Shown here in pieces: positions 25,563-34,267 of a stretch of 64,000 nt of DNA (its first letter is position 1; each line of letters starts with the position of its first letter). The notes beneath the pieces are model-generated. The model was not told where the DNA came from. It worked only from the letters and a program-made list of their open reading frames with translations, and ran no database searches. The DNA is from G963677325 sp963677325 (GTDB lineage Bacteria; Bacteroidota; Bacteroidia; Bacteroidales; Prolixibacteraceae): positions 23,485-87,484 of the forward strand of contig CAXXGM010000015.1 in the NCBI GenBank assembly GCA_963677325.2, in the 5' to 3' direction. Made by a program: the position numbers and the translations under genes.

Positions 25563-27608
25563 TTAACCAGGATAGGCTTCGCCATCACCACCGGAGCGGG
25601 CCAGTTCGAGGAACTTGCCGGTTGGGCGGGTGAGGGTTACGGTTTCTCCGTCGATGGTATCGGTATAATCTTCCAATTCAGCATAGAGTTTAATCCAGTC
25701 GCCAACGGCTTTAGGAGTAAAGGCAGAAGCTATTTTGGAGAAGTTGCCGGTTTTGGCAATGGTGGTACCGAAAGTCAGACTTCCGAAGATGATCTTATAT
25801 ACGCGCTCGATGGAGGCGTTGGTGATGTCCGTGAGGACAGTTGCCTGGGTATTTACCTTTGTCAGGAAGACGTTGTTCACACTTCCGTCGACGGTGGTTG
25901 TATCTGCATCCAATTCGGTGACCGGGAAGTTGGTGAAGATCCACTGGTTTGCACGACCGGAAGCTACCAGGTCAGCTGCGGTTTTGTACTGGATCCCGGC
26001 TTGTTTAAGACCGGCTCCTTCTTTCCAACGGCTACGAACAAGGGTATCTTCAAAGTCTTGTTCGAAATACATAAGAAGCATTTCGTTTGGCTTATCTTCA
26101 TAGCACTCCACATTACCAGGAACGGTGATCCATGCCTTGTAACAATTCATCGGCATGTTAGGCACCCAGTTGATTACATCGGGAGAGATATCGATCAGGC
26201 CAGCTTTGACACCGGTGAAATCGTTATCGGTACCGTATTTTTCGCGGAAGCCACGGGTGTACCATTTTTTGTGCTTTAAATTGGCATTCATCTTCATGCC
26301 TTCCATGGTTGGGATGATTGCTTCAACTGCGTCGTAGAAAGCTTCAAAGTATTCAACGATGGTTGAATTGGTATAAAGTTTCAGATCCTCAAAAGGAAGG
26401 ACCTTCAGATCCTCTTCCACGCGCTCGATGGCACGAATGGCACCGTCGGCACCAAGCAGAGCCGGGTTGGAAGTTACTGCCTGCTGCGGAACGCGAACAC
26501 CCATCACCTTACGGCGCTGTTGCTCACTAGTCAGTATTTGACCGAAATGAGTAATTATCCATTCGATGAATGTCCATTTCATCACGTTTGAACCTTCACG
26601 GTTCAGGTAACCAATGTACTGTTTCTCTAACTTGATCAGGTCGGAAAATTTGTACTTGAACATCAAATCGACTACGGAATAGATCTCGGCGGTGAAAGCC
26701 ACCATTCCTTTGAAAATTCTACCGGAACGATATCCCTGGGAAAGTTCGCCAAAGTTTGCACCCGGTGCAACCTCCTTGTTCTGAACATTGGATACGGTGG
26801 GGAAGAAAGAGGCCACGGAAGGAAGAGAACGCATGTAAGCGATGATCATGTCGGTACGACGGATGACATATTCGCCTGCTTTGTCCATGATTTCGGAATA
26901 GTCGATGTGGCTTGCGCCTTCGGCCATTTTTTTGAAATCCATTGAATCAAGGGCGTTCATGGAGCTGAGCTCGGTGATACGATTTTTCAGCGCATCATTA
27001 AACTTGTTAAAGTCGGCTTCAAAAGTTTTCTTTTCGTCACGGCTAATGGATTTTACATCCACTTCTTTGCGGGTAACAAAGATGTCATTGTGAAATTTGC
27101 CCAGAGCATACAATTCGTTTTCAATACCAAAGAGGTGTTTGGCAGTGTGAGGAGTACGTCCAAGAACAATGCTCATAACTTTTGCGGAATCGGCACCAGC
27201 GAGAACGGTTGCAACCGGTTTCTTTGCTTCAGGTTCCTGTATCAAAATTTTGATGGTTGAGTTTTGCTCAGTCACCTTTTTGCTCAGTTCGCTGACCGCT
27301 TCTTTAACGGTTGTAACCTTGATGGTTTGATCACCACCTTCATTTCCATCACCGTTACCGGCAGGATCTTCGGTAAGCAGGGCAGAGATTGCTTTTTGTT
27401 CCTCTGCGGAGAGGAGGGTATCTCCGGGGGTTTCTTCCACATGGTCTTCGTTTGCGGCCTTGTCAGCGGCAAAGGTTACCTTGTGAACTTTTTCATACTC
27501 AGCAAAGAGCTGTTTTTGCTCATCTGCTGTCAGGCTCGCATCCTTCATTTTGGCGAAGAGATTAAGCGACCTTGCAATTTCGGCAAGCCGTTTTTGCCAC
27601 TTTTTCAT
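25563..27608 (-). CDS. Major capsid protein with N-terminal scaffold-like region
   Basis: The 681-residue product has an acidic, Glu/Asp-rich N-terminal 160 residues that could serve as a built-in scaffold (delta domain) and an HK97-like capsid part. The latter includes PSVASFFPTVSNVQNKEVAPGA, a capsid-like RSGRIFKGMVAFTAEIYSVVDL segment and a C-terminal beta part. It overlaps the upstream head protease gene by 4 bp, the normal partner. Capsid identity rests on composition, size, order and the partner gene. Confidence 0.75.
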   Translation of the reverse strand: MKKWQKRLAEIARSLNLFAKMKDASLTADEQKQLFAEYEKVHKVTFAADKAANEDHVEETPGDTLLSAEEQKAISALLTEDPAGNGDGNEGGDQTIKVTTVKEAVSELSKKVTEQNSTIKILIQEPEAKKPVATVLAGADSAKVMSIVLGRTPHTAKHLFGIENELYALGKFHNDIFVTRKEVDVKSISRDEKKTFEADFNKFNDALKNRITELSSMNALDSMDFKKMAEGASHIDYSEIMDKAGEYVIRRTDMIIAYMRSLPSVASFFPTVSNVQNKEVAPGANFGELSQGYRSGRIFKGMVAFTAEIYSVVDLMFKYKFSDLIKLEKQYIGYLNREGSNVMKWTFIEWIITHFGQILTSEQQRRKVMGVRVPQQAVTSNPALLGADGAIRAIERVEEDLKVLPFEDLKLYTNSTIVEYFEAFYDAVEAIIPTMEGMKMNANLKHKKWYTRGFREKYGTDNDFTGVKAGLIDISPDVINWVPNMPMNCYKAWITVPGNVECYEDKPNEMLLMYFEQDFEDTLVRSRWKEGAGLKQAGIQYKTAADLVASGRANQWIFTNFPVTELDADTTTVDGSVNNVFLTKVNTQATVLTDITNASIERVYKIIFGSLTFGTTIAKTGNFSKIASAFTPKAVGDWIKLYAELEDYTDTIDGETVTLTRPTGKFLELARSGGDGEAYPG

Positions 27609-28498
27609 GAATTGAAATTTTTAAAAGGTGAAAAAATAGATTGATTTTGATTTGAAAGAGTGTGAACAAGCTCAACGGCTTGGTCGATATTCATAATATT
27701 GTCAATAAGTTTTGATTGGATGGCGTCGTAGGCATAGAAGACTTTGCCTTCGATGATTCCTTCGACGGTGAGATCAAGGTTGGGGCGACCTTCTTTGATG
27801 ATGTTCTGAAAGTGGACCGCAAAGGGGGTGAGGTCTTCTTTGATGAGACGATCGGGTTTGTTCTGAAGGGCCTCGCGAACGGCCAAGTTCTTGTATTTGG
27901 ATTCAGGAGGATAGACATCAATGAATTCAAGACCTATTTGCTGGTAGTATTTATCGTCCTTCTGAAGTTCGCGATAGACCCCGATGCTGCCGATTTCGCA
28001 CATACGGTTAACGGCGAGGATCTGATTGCAGAAGGATAGCACATAGATGCCACCGGAGCAACACTGTCCATCGATAAGTCCGACACTCGGTTTTTTGCGG
28101 TTGCGAAGAGCGTCTTCGAGCTGCATTACAGAGGAAGAGGTTCCACCAGGGGTGTTGGCCAGCAGGATGGTGCCGATTATTTTGGAAGATTGATCGGCGA
28201 GGCGGATCATGTTGGCCATGTCATCGCAGCCAGGTCTCCACCAGTAACCGTATTTTGTCATCATGCCAATGAGGGGAATGATGGCGACCGAGTTTTCTTC
28301 CAGTTCGTCGTAAGGGTTTCCTTCGTATCCGTCGTCCGGCAGGATCATCCCGGATATGTTTTTGAGGGGGAATTCCTGCTTCTGAATTTTTTCTCCTCCT
28401 CTTAGTTTGGTCAATATGGTTTTGACTGCTTCAAGGGATGATTCCCTGAGAAGGAGTTTTGAGGTGGTGAATTCGTTTAAAAAGAGGCTTTCCAACAT
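27605..28498 (-). CDS. S49-family (SppA-like) head maturation protease
   Basis: The 297-residue product has the S49 pattern: VAIIPLIGMM (72-80), ANTPGGTSSSV (114-124, the oxyanion/Gly loop) and QCCSGGIYVLSF with the nucleophile Ser148, followed by EIGSIGVY where the catalytic Lys region usually sits. It is predicted to cut the capsid protein's scaffold part during head maturation. It overlaps the capsid gene by 4 bp, which supports co-translation. Length is normal for phage forms. Confidence 0.88.
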   Translation of the reverse strand: MLESLFLNEFTTSKLLLRESSLEAVKTILTKLRGGEKIQKQEFPLKNISGMILPDDGYEGNPYDELEENSVAIIPLIGMMTKYGYWWRPGCDDMANMIRLADQSSKIIGTILLANTPGGTSSSVMQLEDALRNRKKPSVGLIDGQCCSGGIYVLSFCNQILAVNRMCEIGSIGVYRELQKDDKYYQQIGLEFIDVYPPESKYKNLAVREALQNKPDRLIKEDLTPFAVHFQNIIKEGRPNLDLTVEGIIEGKVFYAYDAIQSKLIDNIMNIDQAVELVHTLSNQNQSIFSPFKNFNS

Positions 28499-28566
28499 CG
28501 CAAGGGTTATTTTATTAGCAATGATAGAGAGCTTAGGCGGGGTGAGAAAGGACGAGGGATGAAGCT

Positions 28567-28690
28567 GTCTGAACCGGGATTAAGCTGATTAAGCTGATTT
28601 AGCAGAAGTTGGAAAAGGAATAATCTGGCAGGCAGTGATAGGAGGAGGGAGACCATATACGGGCGACCACATAGGGTCGCCCGTACAGGC
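28567..28690. repeat. Dispersed repeats: CTGAACCGGGATTAAG copy and GGGCGACC hairpin
   Basis: A CTGAACCGGGATTAAGC copy followed by tandem TGATTAAG units (28567-28602) is followed by GGGCGACC...GGTCGCCC hairpin sequence (about 28660-28684). Both families have other copies in the window. Confidence 0.75.
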
Positions 28691-28713
28691 AGATGAGGAT
28701 ATATAATGTATGA

Positions 28714-29085
28714 TTAGACTGGGGAGGCGGTTTTGAAGGTGAGGGTGGCGGTGATTTTGTTGGAAGTGAGGGTTAGGCGGACGGGGAGATCGTAGGATCC
28801 AACATAGAAGATGCCTGAATCAGAATGCATTTTAAGGATTACGGGGAGCAACGGTTTAGCGATCAGGGAATTTGTTTTGTCGTATTTCACCTGAACGGAG
28901 ACGGTTTGTTTGTTCAGGGCATTCTCCAGTCCGGACTGAGACGTTTCGGACTGATAGACCGGTTTGGAAATGGACTGGACCGGCTTCCATAAGACTCCCG
29001 GTTGAAGGGTTATCTCCTCACCGGATGAAAGAACGAGTTCGGATCTTAAAACATACTCAATAATGTTGCAAATTGTCTTGTTCAT
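28714..29085 (-). CDS. Small phage structural protein, unidentified
   Basis: The 123-residue product begins MNKTICNIIEYVLRSELVLSSG and ends in an Ig-like beta series, ITATLTFKTASPV. It lies just upstream of the head protease gene in the late operon. No family recognised. Confidence 0.5.
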   Translation of the reverse strand: MNKTICNIIEYVLRSELVLSSGEEITLQPGVLWKPVQSISKPVYQSETSQSGLENALNKQTVSVQVKYDKTNSLIAKPLLPVILKMHSDSGIFYVGSYDLPVRLTLTSNKITATLTFKTASPV

Positions 29086-29196
29086 GATTTTTTAAGTATT
29101 TAATTATTAATGACTTCGATATTTTCAGAAGGTTTTCAGCTGTTTTTACCTTCTAAAACGGACAGAGAGATGCGGTTGGTAGTGTAAATATTTACG

Positions 29197-29250
29197 GAAA
29201 ATTTCACGAATTAGGGACGAATTTTCACGAACGAATTACACGAACGCATT
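29197..29250. repeat. ACACGAATT-type dispersed repeat
   Basis: TTCACGAATTAGGGACGAATT and ACGAACGAATTACACG, another copy of the family, in the gap upstream of the 123-residue gene. Confidence 0.7.
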
Positions 29251-29280
29251 GTATCAATGTAGGATCAATTATAATGGCCG

Positions 29281-29757
29281 TCAACGAGATTTCATGTTAT
29301 AGGAACGGCGGAGCTTACGTTTGCGGACGAGGTCACGCCAACGGTAGTAGTTTTTTAAGAGGGCGTCTTCGCTGATGGATATGATGTCGTAGCGAAGCAT
29401 GAAGGAATGAACGGTATCAATGTAGTCGATTCCAAAGAGGTGCTTTTGCTCGTCGAGTTCATCGTGAAGCTCGGCGAACATTTTTACCTCTATTTTGCGT
29501 CCGATGATGTCATGGGAGCGCTGGCCAAGGTAGTTGAATGATTCGGGGTTTTTGCCGGTCCTGCGATCAGGTAAGGCTATTTCAAGATTGCCAATGTCGA
29601 CGCGGCAGTTGACCGGGCGCCGTTCAAGAAGATCCCAGATGGTATGATAGACGTCTAAATTGTCAGGGAATTGGATAGGCTCACGGGAATGGTCGTTGAA
29701 TTTTCCATAAGCATACTCAACAAGGTGAGGTTTAATCTGAATTTTAGTTGTGATCAT
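29281..29757 (-). CDS. Hypothetical phage protein
   Basis: The 158-residue product has PVNCRVDIGNLEIALPDRRTGKN, IIGRKIEVKMFAELHDELDEQ and ends in a Lys/Arg-rich stretch (RDLVRKRKLRRSYN). I have seen similar small proteins in Bacteroidota prophages but cannot assign a role. It is the first gene of the late block, directly downstream of the iteron region. Confidence 0.5.
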   Translation of the reverse strand: MITTKIQIKPHLVEYAYGKFNDHSREPIQFPDNLDVYHTIWDLLERRPVNCRVDIGNLEIALPDRRTGKNPESFNYLGQRSHDIIGRKIEVKMFAELHDELDEQKHLFGIDYIDTVHSFMLRYDIISISEDALLKNYYRWRDLVRKRKLRRSYNMKSR

Positions 29758-29821
29758 ATTTTGGGTTTAAGTTTTTAAATTAAACCCTGAGGCAGAGAAA
29801 GCGTTAGTAAAAATAATAATT

Positions 29822-29910
29822 TCTTGCGAATTACACGAATTGGGGACGAATTTTCACGAACCGAAAGTCTGAACCGGGATTAAGCTGATTAAAGGATTAA
29901 CAGGATTTTT
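29822..29910. repeat. Two dispersed repeats back to back
   Basis: An ACACGAATT-type copy (29822-29862) is directly followed by a CTGAACCGGGATTAAGC copy with ATTAAAGGATTAACAGG (29867-29910). Confidence 0.75.
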
Positions 29911-29954
29911 CTGGGAAATGGCAAAAAAACGCATTTTTTTAAAATATTTTCGGA

Positions 29955-30155
29955 AACAGCTTACAACCTACAACCGAGAAATAAGTATTTATAAATCAAT
30001 CGTGTATCATCAAAAAATAGGTTGTAACCTTGTTTTGGTTGTAGGGTGTTGTAAGTTGGTTGTAACCTTTGTTTTTTTATAAGGTTACAACCTGTAATTA
30101 TTTGATGTTCATTTGTTTTGATGGTGTTTTTTAATGTGGTTGTAAGGTTGTAAGT
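29955..30155. repeat. GGTTGTAA iterons, candidate replication origin or operator array
   Basis: At least nine copies of GGTTGTAA or its complement lie within 200 bp of AT-rich DNA: 29961, 29968 (partial), 30020, 30037 (GGTTGTAG), 30048 (partial), 30058, 30083 (reverse), 30138 and 30146 (direct pair). Some are inverted, e.g. GGTTGTAACC at 30020-30029 and GGTTACAACC at 30083-30092. Such arrays are typical of initiator-binding sites. The nearest replication-type gene is the primase-helicase at 32.6 kb. Confidence 0.65.
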
Positions 30156-30255
30156 GAAAAATGATTTTTTGATTCTTTTTTAAGTTTTTTAAATAGTTGA
30201 ATAAGAATTCAACTAATTAAGTTTATAATGAGATGTGATACGGGTGATAAAGAAT

Positions 30256-30340
30256 GTCTGAACCGGGATTAAGGTGATTAAGGTGATTAAAGGGAATGGT
30301 CTGAACTGTGATTTGTATGATTAAGGTGATTGATATGATT
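30256..30340. repeat. Two CTGAACCGGGATTAAG-type repeat copies
   Basis: CTGAACCGGGATTAAGG with GGTGATTAAGG units (30258-30294) and CTGAACTGTGATTTG with ATTAAGGTGATTG (30300-30340) lie between the iterons and the methyltransferase gene. Confidence 0.7.
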
Positions 30341-30350
30341 GGGAGGAGAT

Positions 30351-30372
30351 AAAAAAGAGGCCGGAGCCTCTG
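30351..30372 (-). terminator. Rho-independent terminator
   Basis: AGAGGC (30356-30361) pairs with GCCTCT (30366-30371), with six A before it on the plus strand. It ends the minus-strand transcript just after the methyltransferase stop. Confidence 0.75.
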
Positions 30373-30373
30373 A

Positions 30374-31756
30374 TTACATTAATGATTCAACAACTTTTTG
30401 AATTAACCATTCCATTACGGGGGGAGTAACAGCGTTTCCAAGCTGCTTAACTTGTTCTCCTCCATTGCCACAAATTATATAATCATCGCCAAATGCCATT
30501 CCTTTTTTAACTTCGTGAGGACGGATGGTTCGGTATAAAACATCATCAAGGGTGAGTTTATCTTTTTGCGGATGAATTACCATGGCCACCCTGTCGTGAG
30601 TTGGTAAAGTTCCAACCGGTTCTGATAAAATCTTTGAAGCCTGGTTTGTGCCATTATAATAGGTTAGCCAACCATTTAAAGCCTGTGAAGATACAATCCC
30701 CATGTTTGTGACAGTCTTTAAGGCGCCAATTGCTTTTGTTATATCTCTTGCCCATGATGTTCCGTAATTTTCAACAATAAATGGAGTGACAAAACCTGTA
30801 GAATCGCTTGTAGTTTGAGTCTTTAGTGCTCCAAACATATTGGTTCCATTGTTGTCAGCTTTGCTGTGTTCCAGATAAATCATGAAACTTGAATTTCCGA
30901 AATTTTCAAGACCCCACTTGATTCTTGCCAGTGTGTTTGGCCTTAATTGCACTTTCCTGTCATAAATTGGTTTGCCAGGAATATTCCAGTCAATAATATT
31001 AAATGCAGAATAGTAGTACGGCTCAACCTGCATGGCGCATTTTGGACAACGATAAACATATTGAGTGCGATATTTTCCGAATTGCCTGCGTGAATCTTTC
31101 CAACTCTGAATTGATTCAACTTCTTTTTCGCATACATTACAGAATGCCTTTGGCCTATATTCCAAGTCAGGCGCTTTGTTTCCTTTCTTCCAGAATACTA
31201 CATACATCCGGTCCCGGCTCTGGGGAGTAGGATTAAAATGCATTGAATTTAAATAACAGCATTTGTGGTTATAGCCAAGCACATGCATAGCTGTAAGCCA
31301 TGTATCAAAAAGCGGCCAGTTTGTCTTTGCTTCTACAACATTCTCTGTAATAATTACGTTGTATTTATGATATTCAGCAAACCGGCAAACATCCCACATC
31401 GTGGCCCGGCTTCGTTCGGTAGCAGGATCTATTATTTGCTTATCATACAATTCAAGTTGATCCTTTACCTTTTTATGAACATTACCGCCTGCAGGGGTAT
31501 GTGTTGTGCATTCCGGGGATGTAATTAAACCATCTGTGGAAGGATATCTTCTTGGATCACTTGCTGAAATATCAGTGCAATCAACCAGCGTTTGCGGATT
31601 ATTTGTGTTATACGTTTTAATGGCAAGAGCCCAATGGTTTAAAGCCAATTTAACTCTGATGCCTCCGCCAAGATTCCGCGAACAGTTGATTACTCCCTGA
31701 GTAGATCCACCAGCTCCGCAGAATTGATCTGTAAATGTAAAGTCGCTATTTTTCAT
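30374..31756 (-). CDS. C5-cytosine DNA methyltransferase
   Basis: The 460-residue product has the motifs of cytosine-C5 methyltransferases in order: TDQFCGAGGST (9-19, AdoMet), ITSPECTTHT with catalytic Cys83 in PEC rather than the usual PPC, TENV (137-140), QSRDR (179-183) and the closing GNAVTPPVMEW. A Cys4 zinc ribbon (CNVC at 206-209, CPKC at 237-240) is inserted in the target-recognition region. It probably methylates phage DNA. SPEC variants are, as far as I know, frequent in phage enzymes. Terminator follows directly. Confidence 0.9.
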   Translation of the reverse strand: MKNSDFTFTDQFCGAGGSTQGVINCSRNLGGGIRVKLALNHWALAIKTYNTNNPQTLVDCTDISASDPRRYPSTDGLITSPECTTHTPAGGNVHKKVKDQLELYDKQIIDPATERSRATMWDVCRFAEYHKYNVIITENVVEAKTNWPLFDTWLTAMHVLGYNHKCCYLNSMHFNPTPQSRDRMYVVFWKKGNKAPDLEYRPKAFCNVCEKEVESIQSWKDSRRQFGKYRTQYVYRCPKCAMQVEPYYYSAFNIIDWNIPGKPIYDRKVQLRPNTLARIKWGLENFGNSSFMIYLEHSKADNNGTNMFGALKTQTTSDSTGFVTPFIVENYGTSWARDITKAIGALKTVTNMGIVSSQALNGWLTYYNGTNQASKILSEPVGTLPTHDRVAMVIHPQKDKLTLDDVLYRTIRPHEVKKGMAFGDDYIICGNGGEQVKQLGNAVTPPVMEWLIQKVVESLM

Positions 31757-31789
31757 TTTTATAAATTTATTTATTGGAAAGATTCTATA

Positions 31790-31812
31790 TAAAAAAGAGG
31801 ACGGAGCCTCTG
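31790..31812 (-). terminator. Rho-independent terminator
   Basis: AGAGG (31796-31800) pairs with CCTCT (31807-31811), preceded on the plus strand by six A. It ends the transcript of the gene at 31821-32222, nearly identical in design to the terminator at 30351. Confidence 0.7.
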
Positions 31813-31820
31813 GTTAATTA

Positions 31821-32222
31821 TTACCTGTGATATTTATATGGTCTTTCGTGACCCTTATGATCTCTATGTTTCTTTGGCATTTCAAAACGTTCATCCGATA
31901 TTCTTGGAATTATAAGGTCAAGCATTTCTGGCTTTAAACGGTGCTCAATGGGAGGCATAGGATTAACTTCGCCTACAACAATAAATCCACGATGCACTAA
32001 AGATGATTCAATTAAGTGAAGCATCGCTTCTGGACACCTGAAATAGATATCTCCCATCTTTCCTATTATGCCAATTTCGGTTAAAAAAGAGTTTTTAATC
32101 TTTTCGTATTCATTATTTTCATCCTCGGTCAAATCCCTAAACTCCATTAATTTTTCCCATTTAAGGATTAGCTTACGATTAGCCTTTTCAATTTCCTGAC
32201 GATTTGCAATAAAATTATTCAT
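31821..32222 (-). CDS. Hypothetical phage protein
   Basis: The 133-residue product is helical in its first half (EIEKANRKLILKWEKLMEF) and then has IYFRCPEAMLHLIESSLVHRGF, ending in a His/Lys-rich tail. No family recognised. It has a terminator directly after it. Confidence 0.5.
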   Translation of the reverse strand: MNNFIANRQEIEKANRKLILKWEKLMEFRDLTEDENNEYEKIKNSFLTEIGIIGKMGDIYFRCPEAMLHLIESSLVHRGFIVVGEVNPMPPIEHRLKPEMLDLIIPRISDERFEMPKKHRDHKGHERPYKYHR

Positions 32223-32243
32223 AAAATCTTATCTGATAGTTAA

Positions 32244-32537
32244 TTATTCAACCTCCGGCATATCAATGACAGGATACCATCCTATTTTGAAGATCCAACG
32301 ATCATTTTCAGGAACATACTCAATCTCAACAATGCAATCAGAATGCATCCTGAAATATCTGACAGCAATAGCCCATTCAATTGTTTCATGCTGAAAACAA
32401 AGTTCATAATGGCCCGTTTTAGCTCTGTTCTTAATATTTTTTTTAAGAAGTTTAAGGCAATACCGTACTCTTTTTTTGAAGATGTTACGATTGTAGGCTT
32501 TTGCAATTTTTGTTAATTGTTTTTTATTCATCTGCAT
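32244..32537 (-). CDS. Hypothetical phage protein
   Basis: The 97-residue basic product (MQMNKKQLTKIAKAYNRNI...; a start at the second Met is also possible) has a YFRMHSDCIVEIEYV segment. Small size and position just before an early-region gene are all that can be said. No family recognised. Confidence 0.45.
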   Translation of the reverse strand: MQMNKKQLTKIAKAYNRNIFKKRVRYCLKLLKKNIKNRAKTGHYELCFQHETIEWAIAVRYFRMHSDCIVEIEYVPENDRWIFKIGWYPVIDMPEVE

Positions 32538-32575
32538 GATTTTTAGTTTATAATTTGAATAGAATTAAAAGATTA

Positions 32576-32610
32576 ATCAGGACTGGCAGGACAGGCAGGA
32601 CAAACAAGTC
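32576..32610. repeat. GGCAGGACAGGC-type dispersed repeat
   Basis: AGGACTGGCAGGACAGGCAGG precedes the primase-helicase stop codon; related to the copy at 24500-24602. Confidence 0.6.
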
Positions 32611-32612
32611 AT

Positions 32613-33884
32613 TTAGAATAACGGGATTACATTATATCCATACCTCGTTCCTTTTTCGGTTTTCTTTCCGTAGCGGGAATATTGCAGCTGCTTGAGGGCG
32701 ATGCCGATATTAACGTCGGATACCGTTGTGTGTGAGGAGTTGACTTTGCGGGCCGTGCGCAGATCACGTAGGATGTCGACCGGCTGTTTGAATTGCCCCA
32801 TCTCTTCCTCTCCTGGTTCCGGCAGCCGGTAGAATTCTTTGATGAGCTTGAAGGAGGTGGTCTGGACGATGAACCGTGAGTTGTATTCGGAGAATTCTCT
32901 GAAGTCGGCAGCGTTCCAGGTGTATTCAAAATCCTGCTTCAGGAGCATCACCGCCTCGGCCCATATCTGATCGACACTGACTACCTTGGAGTATTCTTCC
33001 CAATTAATCACATCGATCTGGTTGATGGCAAAGCGCCGGGTTCCCATGTCGGTGAGGAGGAAGCCGCCCCGATCAGCGTCCTTGTTGCTGGTACCGCAGG
33101 CTGATGCATAGCGCTGCTTTTGGGTGGTGAAGCGTTTGGATACGTTGATTTGCTGGCAGGACATGATGTTTTTGAATTCTTCAGCCGTGGATTTGGTCAG
33201 TCCGACCATTTCTTCGAAGAGAATCATCATGTTTGAGGTGAACATGTCATGATAGGACATGTCCTTAACCGATTTTACAAAATAGCCTTTCAGGATGTCG
33301 GGTACCAGGTACTGGAGAAGCGATGTTTTGCCGATTCCTTCCTCGCTGTTGACTACTACAAACATGGCGTCGTTTTCTTTTAATCCCATGGCGCAGGCTA
33401 CGGTTGCGACGATCCATTTGCGAAGGGTGTAGATAAGGCGGGACTGGTAATAGGTGGCAGAGGGCAGAGGGAATTGAGCAGAGGGCAGAGGGCAGAGTGC
33501 AGAGGGAAGGGATTCTTTGTCGCCGAAGTCGTGGGCTTTCAGAAATGAGCAGAGAAGATCGATGTGGGAGGTTCCGGAGTATTTACCCTCGAGGGATTCA
33601 AAGTAGTCCTTGATAGGATTGTAGGGCTTTGTCTGATTGGGTGATGATAAGATCTTTTTAAGTATGGAATCAGATCCACAAATTCCCTCCTCGAGCATGT
33701 GAAGGGATATGTCATCTGTGTCGATCACATCGTCGTAGGTTTTTGTTTTTGATTTGATGGTGACCTTCGAATGGTCGAATATGTTGATACGGATGTCGTA
33801 ATGCTGATCGAGGAATTCTTTAACGATCTGTACACGGTTGGATCCGGATTTGGGGATTATGGTTTCGGCGAATTTTTTGGACAT
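32613..33884 (-). CDS. VapE-like primase-helicase
   Basis: The 423-residue product has the P-loop core of virulence-associated protein E/primase-helicase family: VNSEEGIGKTSLL (178-190) as Walker A and ILFEEMVGL (221-229) as Walker B, followed by the typical SACGTSNKDADRGGFL and TRRFAIN motifs. It probably unwinds and primes at the phage origin; the iteron region at 30 kb is a candidate. Residues about 125-143 (SLPSALCPLPSAQFPLPS) come from a GCAGAGGGCAG-type repeat (33454-33510) inserted in frame. Confidence 0.85.
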   Translation of the reverse strand: MSKKFAETIIPKSGSNRVQIVKEFLDQHYDIRINIFDHSKVTIKSKTKTYDDVIDTDDISLHMLEEGICGSDSILKKILSSPNQTKPYNPIKDYFESLEGKYSGTSHIDLLCSFLKAHDFGDKESLPSALCPLPSAQFPLPSATYYQSRLIYTLRKWIVATVACAMGLKENDAMFVVVNSEEGIGKTSLLQYLVPDILKGYFVKSVKDMSYHDMFTSNMMILFEEMVGLTKSTAEEFKNIMSCQQINVSKRFTTQKQRYASACGTSNKDADRGGFLLTDMGTRRFAINQIDVINWEEYSKVVSVDQIWAEAVMLLKQDFEYTWNAADFREFSEYNSRFIVQTTSFKLIKEFYRLPEPGEEEMGQFKQPVDILRDLRTARKVNSSHTTVSDVNIGIALKQLQYSRYGKKTEKGTRYGYNVIPLF

Positions 33885-33948
33885 GGGAAGATTAATTACG
33901 AATTAGGAATTACGAATTGGCGTTTATCGCCAACTGTGATTTCAGTTT

Positions 33949-34230
33949 TTAATATTCTTTACTCGCAACCATACAAGGGTGTGAAATTTCACTGAATAGC
34001 TCCATCAGTTCGTTAAAGGGTAGAATGATTGGAATGTCTTCACCGGATTCTGATTTTTCAGATTCATCCATATTGATGTTTATTTCTGGCCATTCTTCTG
34101 CAGGAATTTCTTCAATTTCTATCTCAGAAATTTCCACATTGTTTAGTTCATCCTGATAGAATTTTACAGCTTCTTCTTCGGAATGTGCAGCTATATATTC
34201 GCAATCATTAATTAAAAATGCTTTAATCAT
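33949..34230 (-). CDS. Small acidic phage protein
   Basis: The 93-residue product is strongly acidic (NVEISEIEIEEIPAEEWPEI), with no membrane segment. Strong negative charge can go with DNA-mimic or anti-restriction roles, but nothing here proves this. It lies between the primase-helicase and a helical early-region protein. Confidence 0.5.
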   Translation of the reverse strand: MIKAFLINDCEYIAAHSEEEAVKFYQDELNNVEISEIEIEEIPAEEWPEININMDESEKSESGEDIPIILPFNELMELFSEISHPCMVASKEY

Positions 34231-34267
34231 TTTGTTTTACTTTTTATTGGTTAGAAATATGGTTAAT

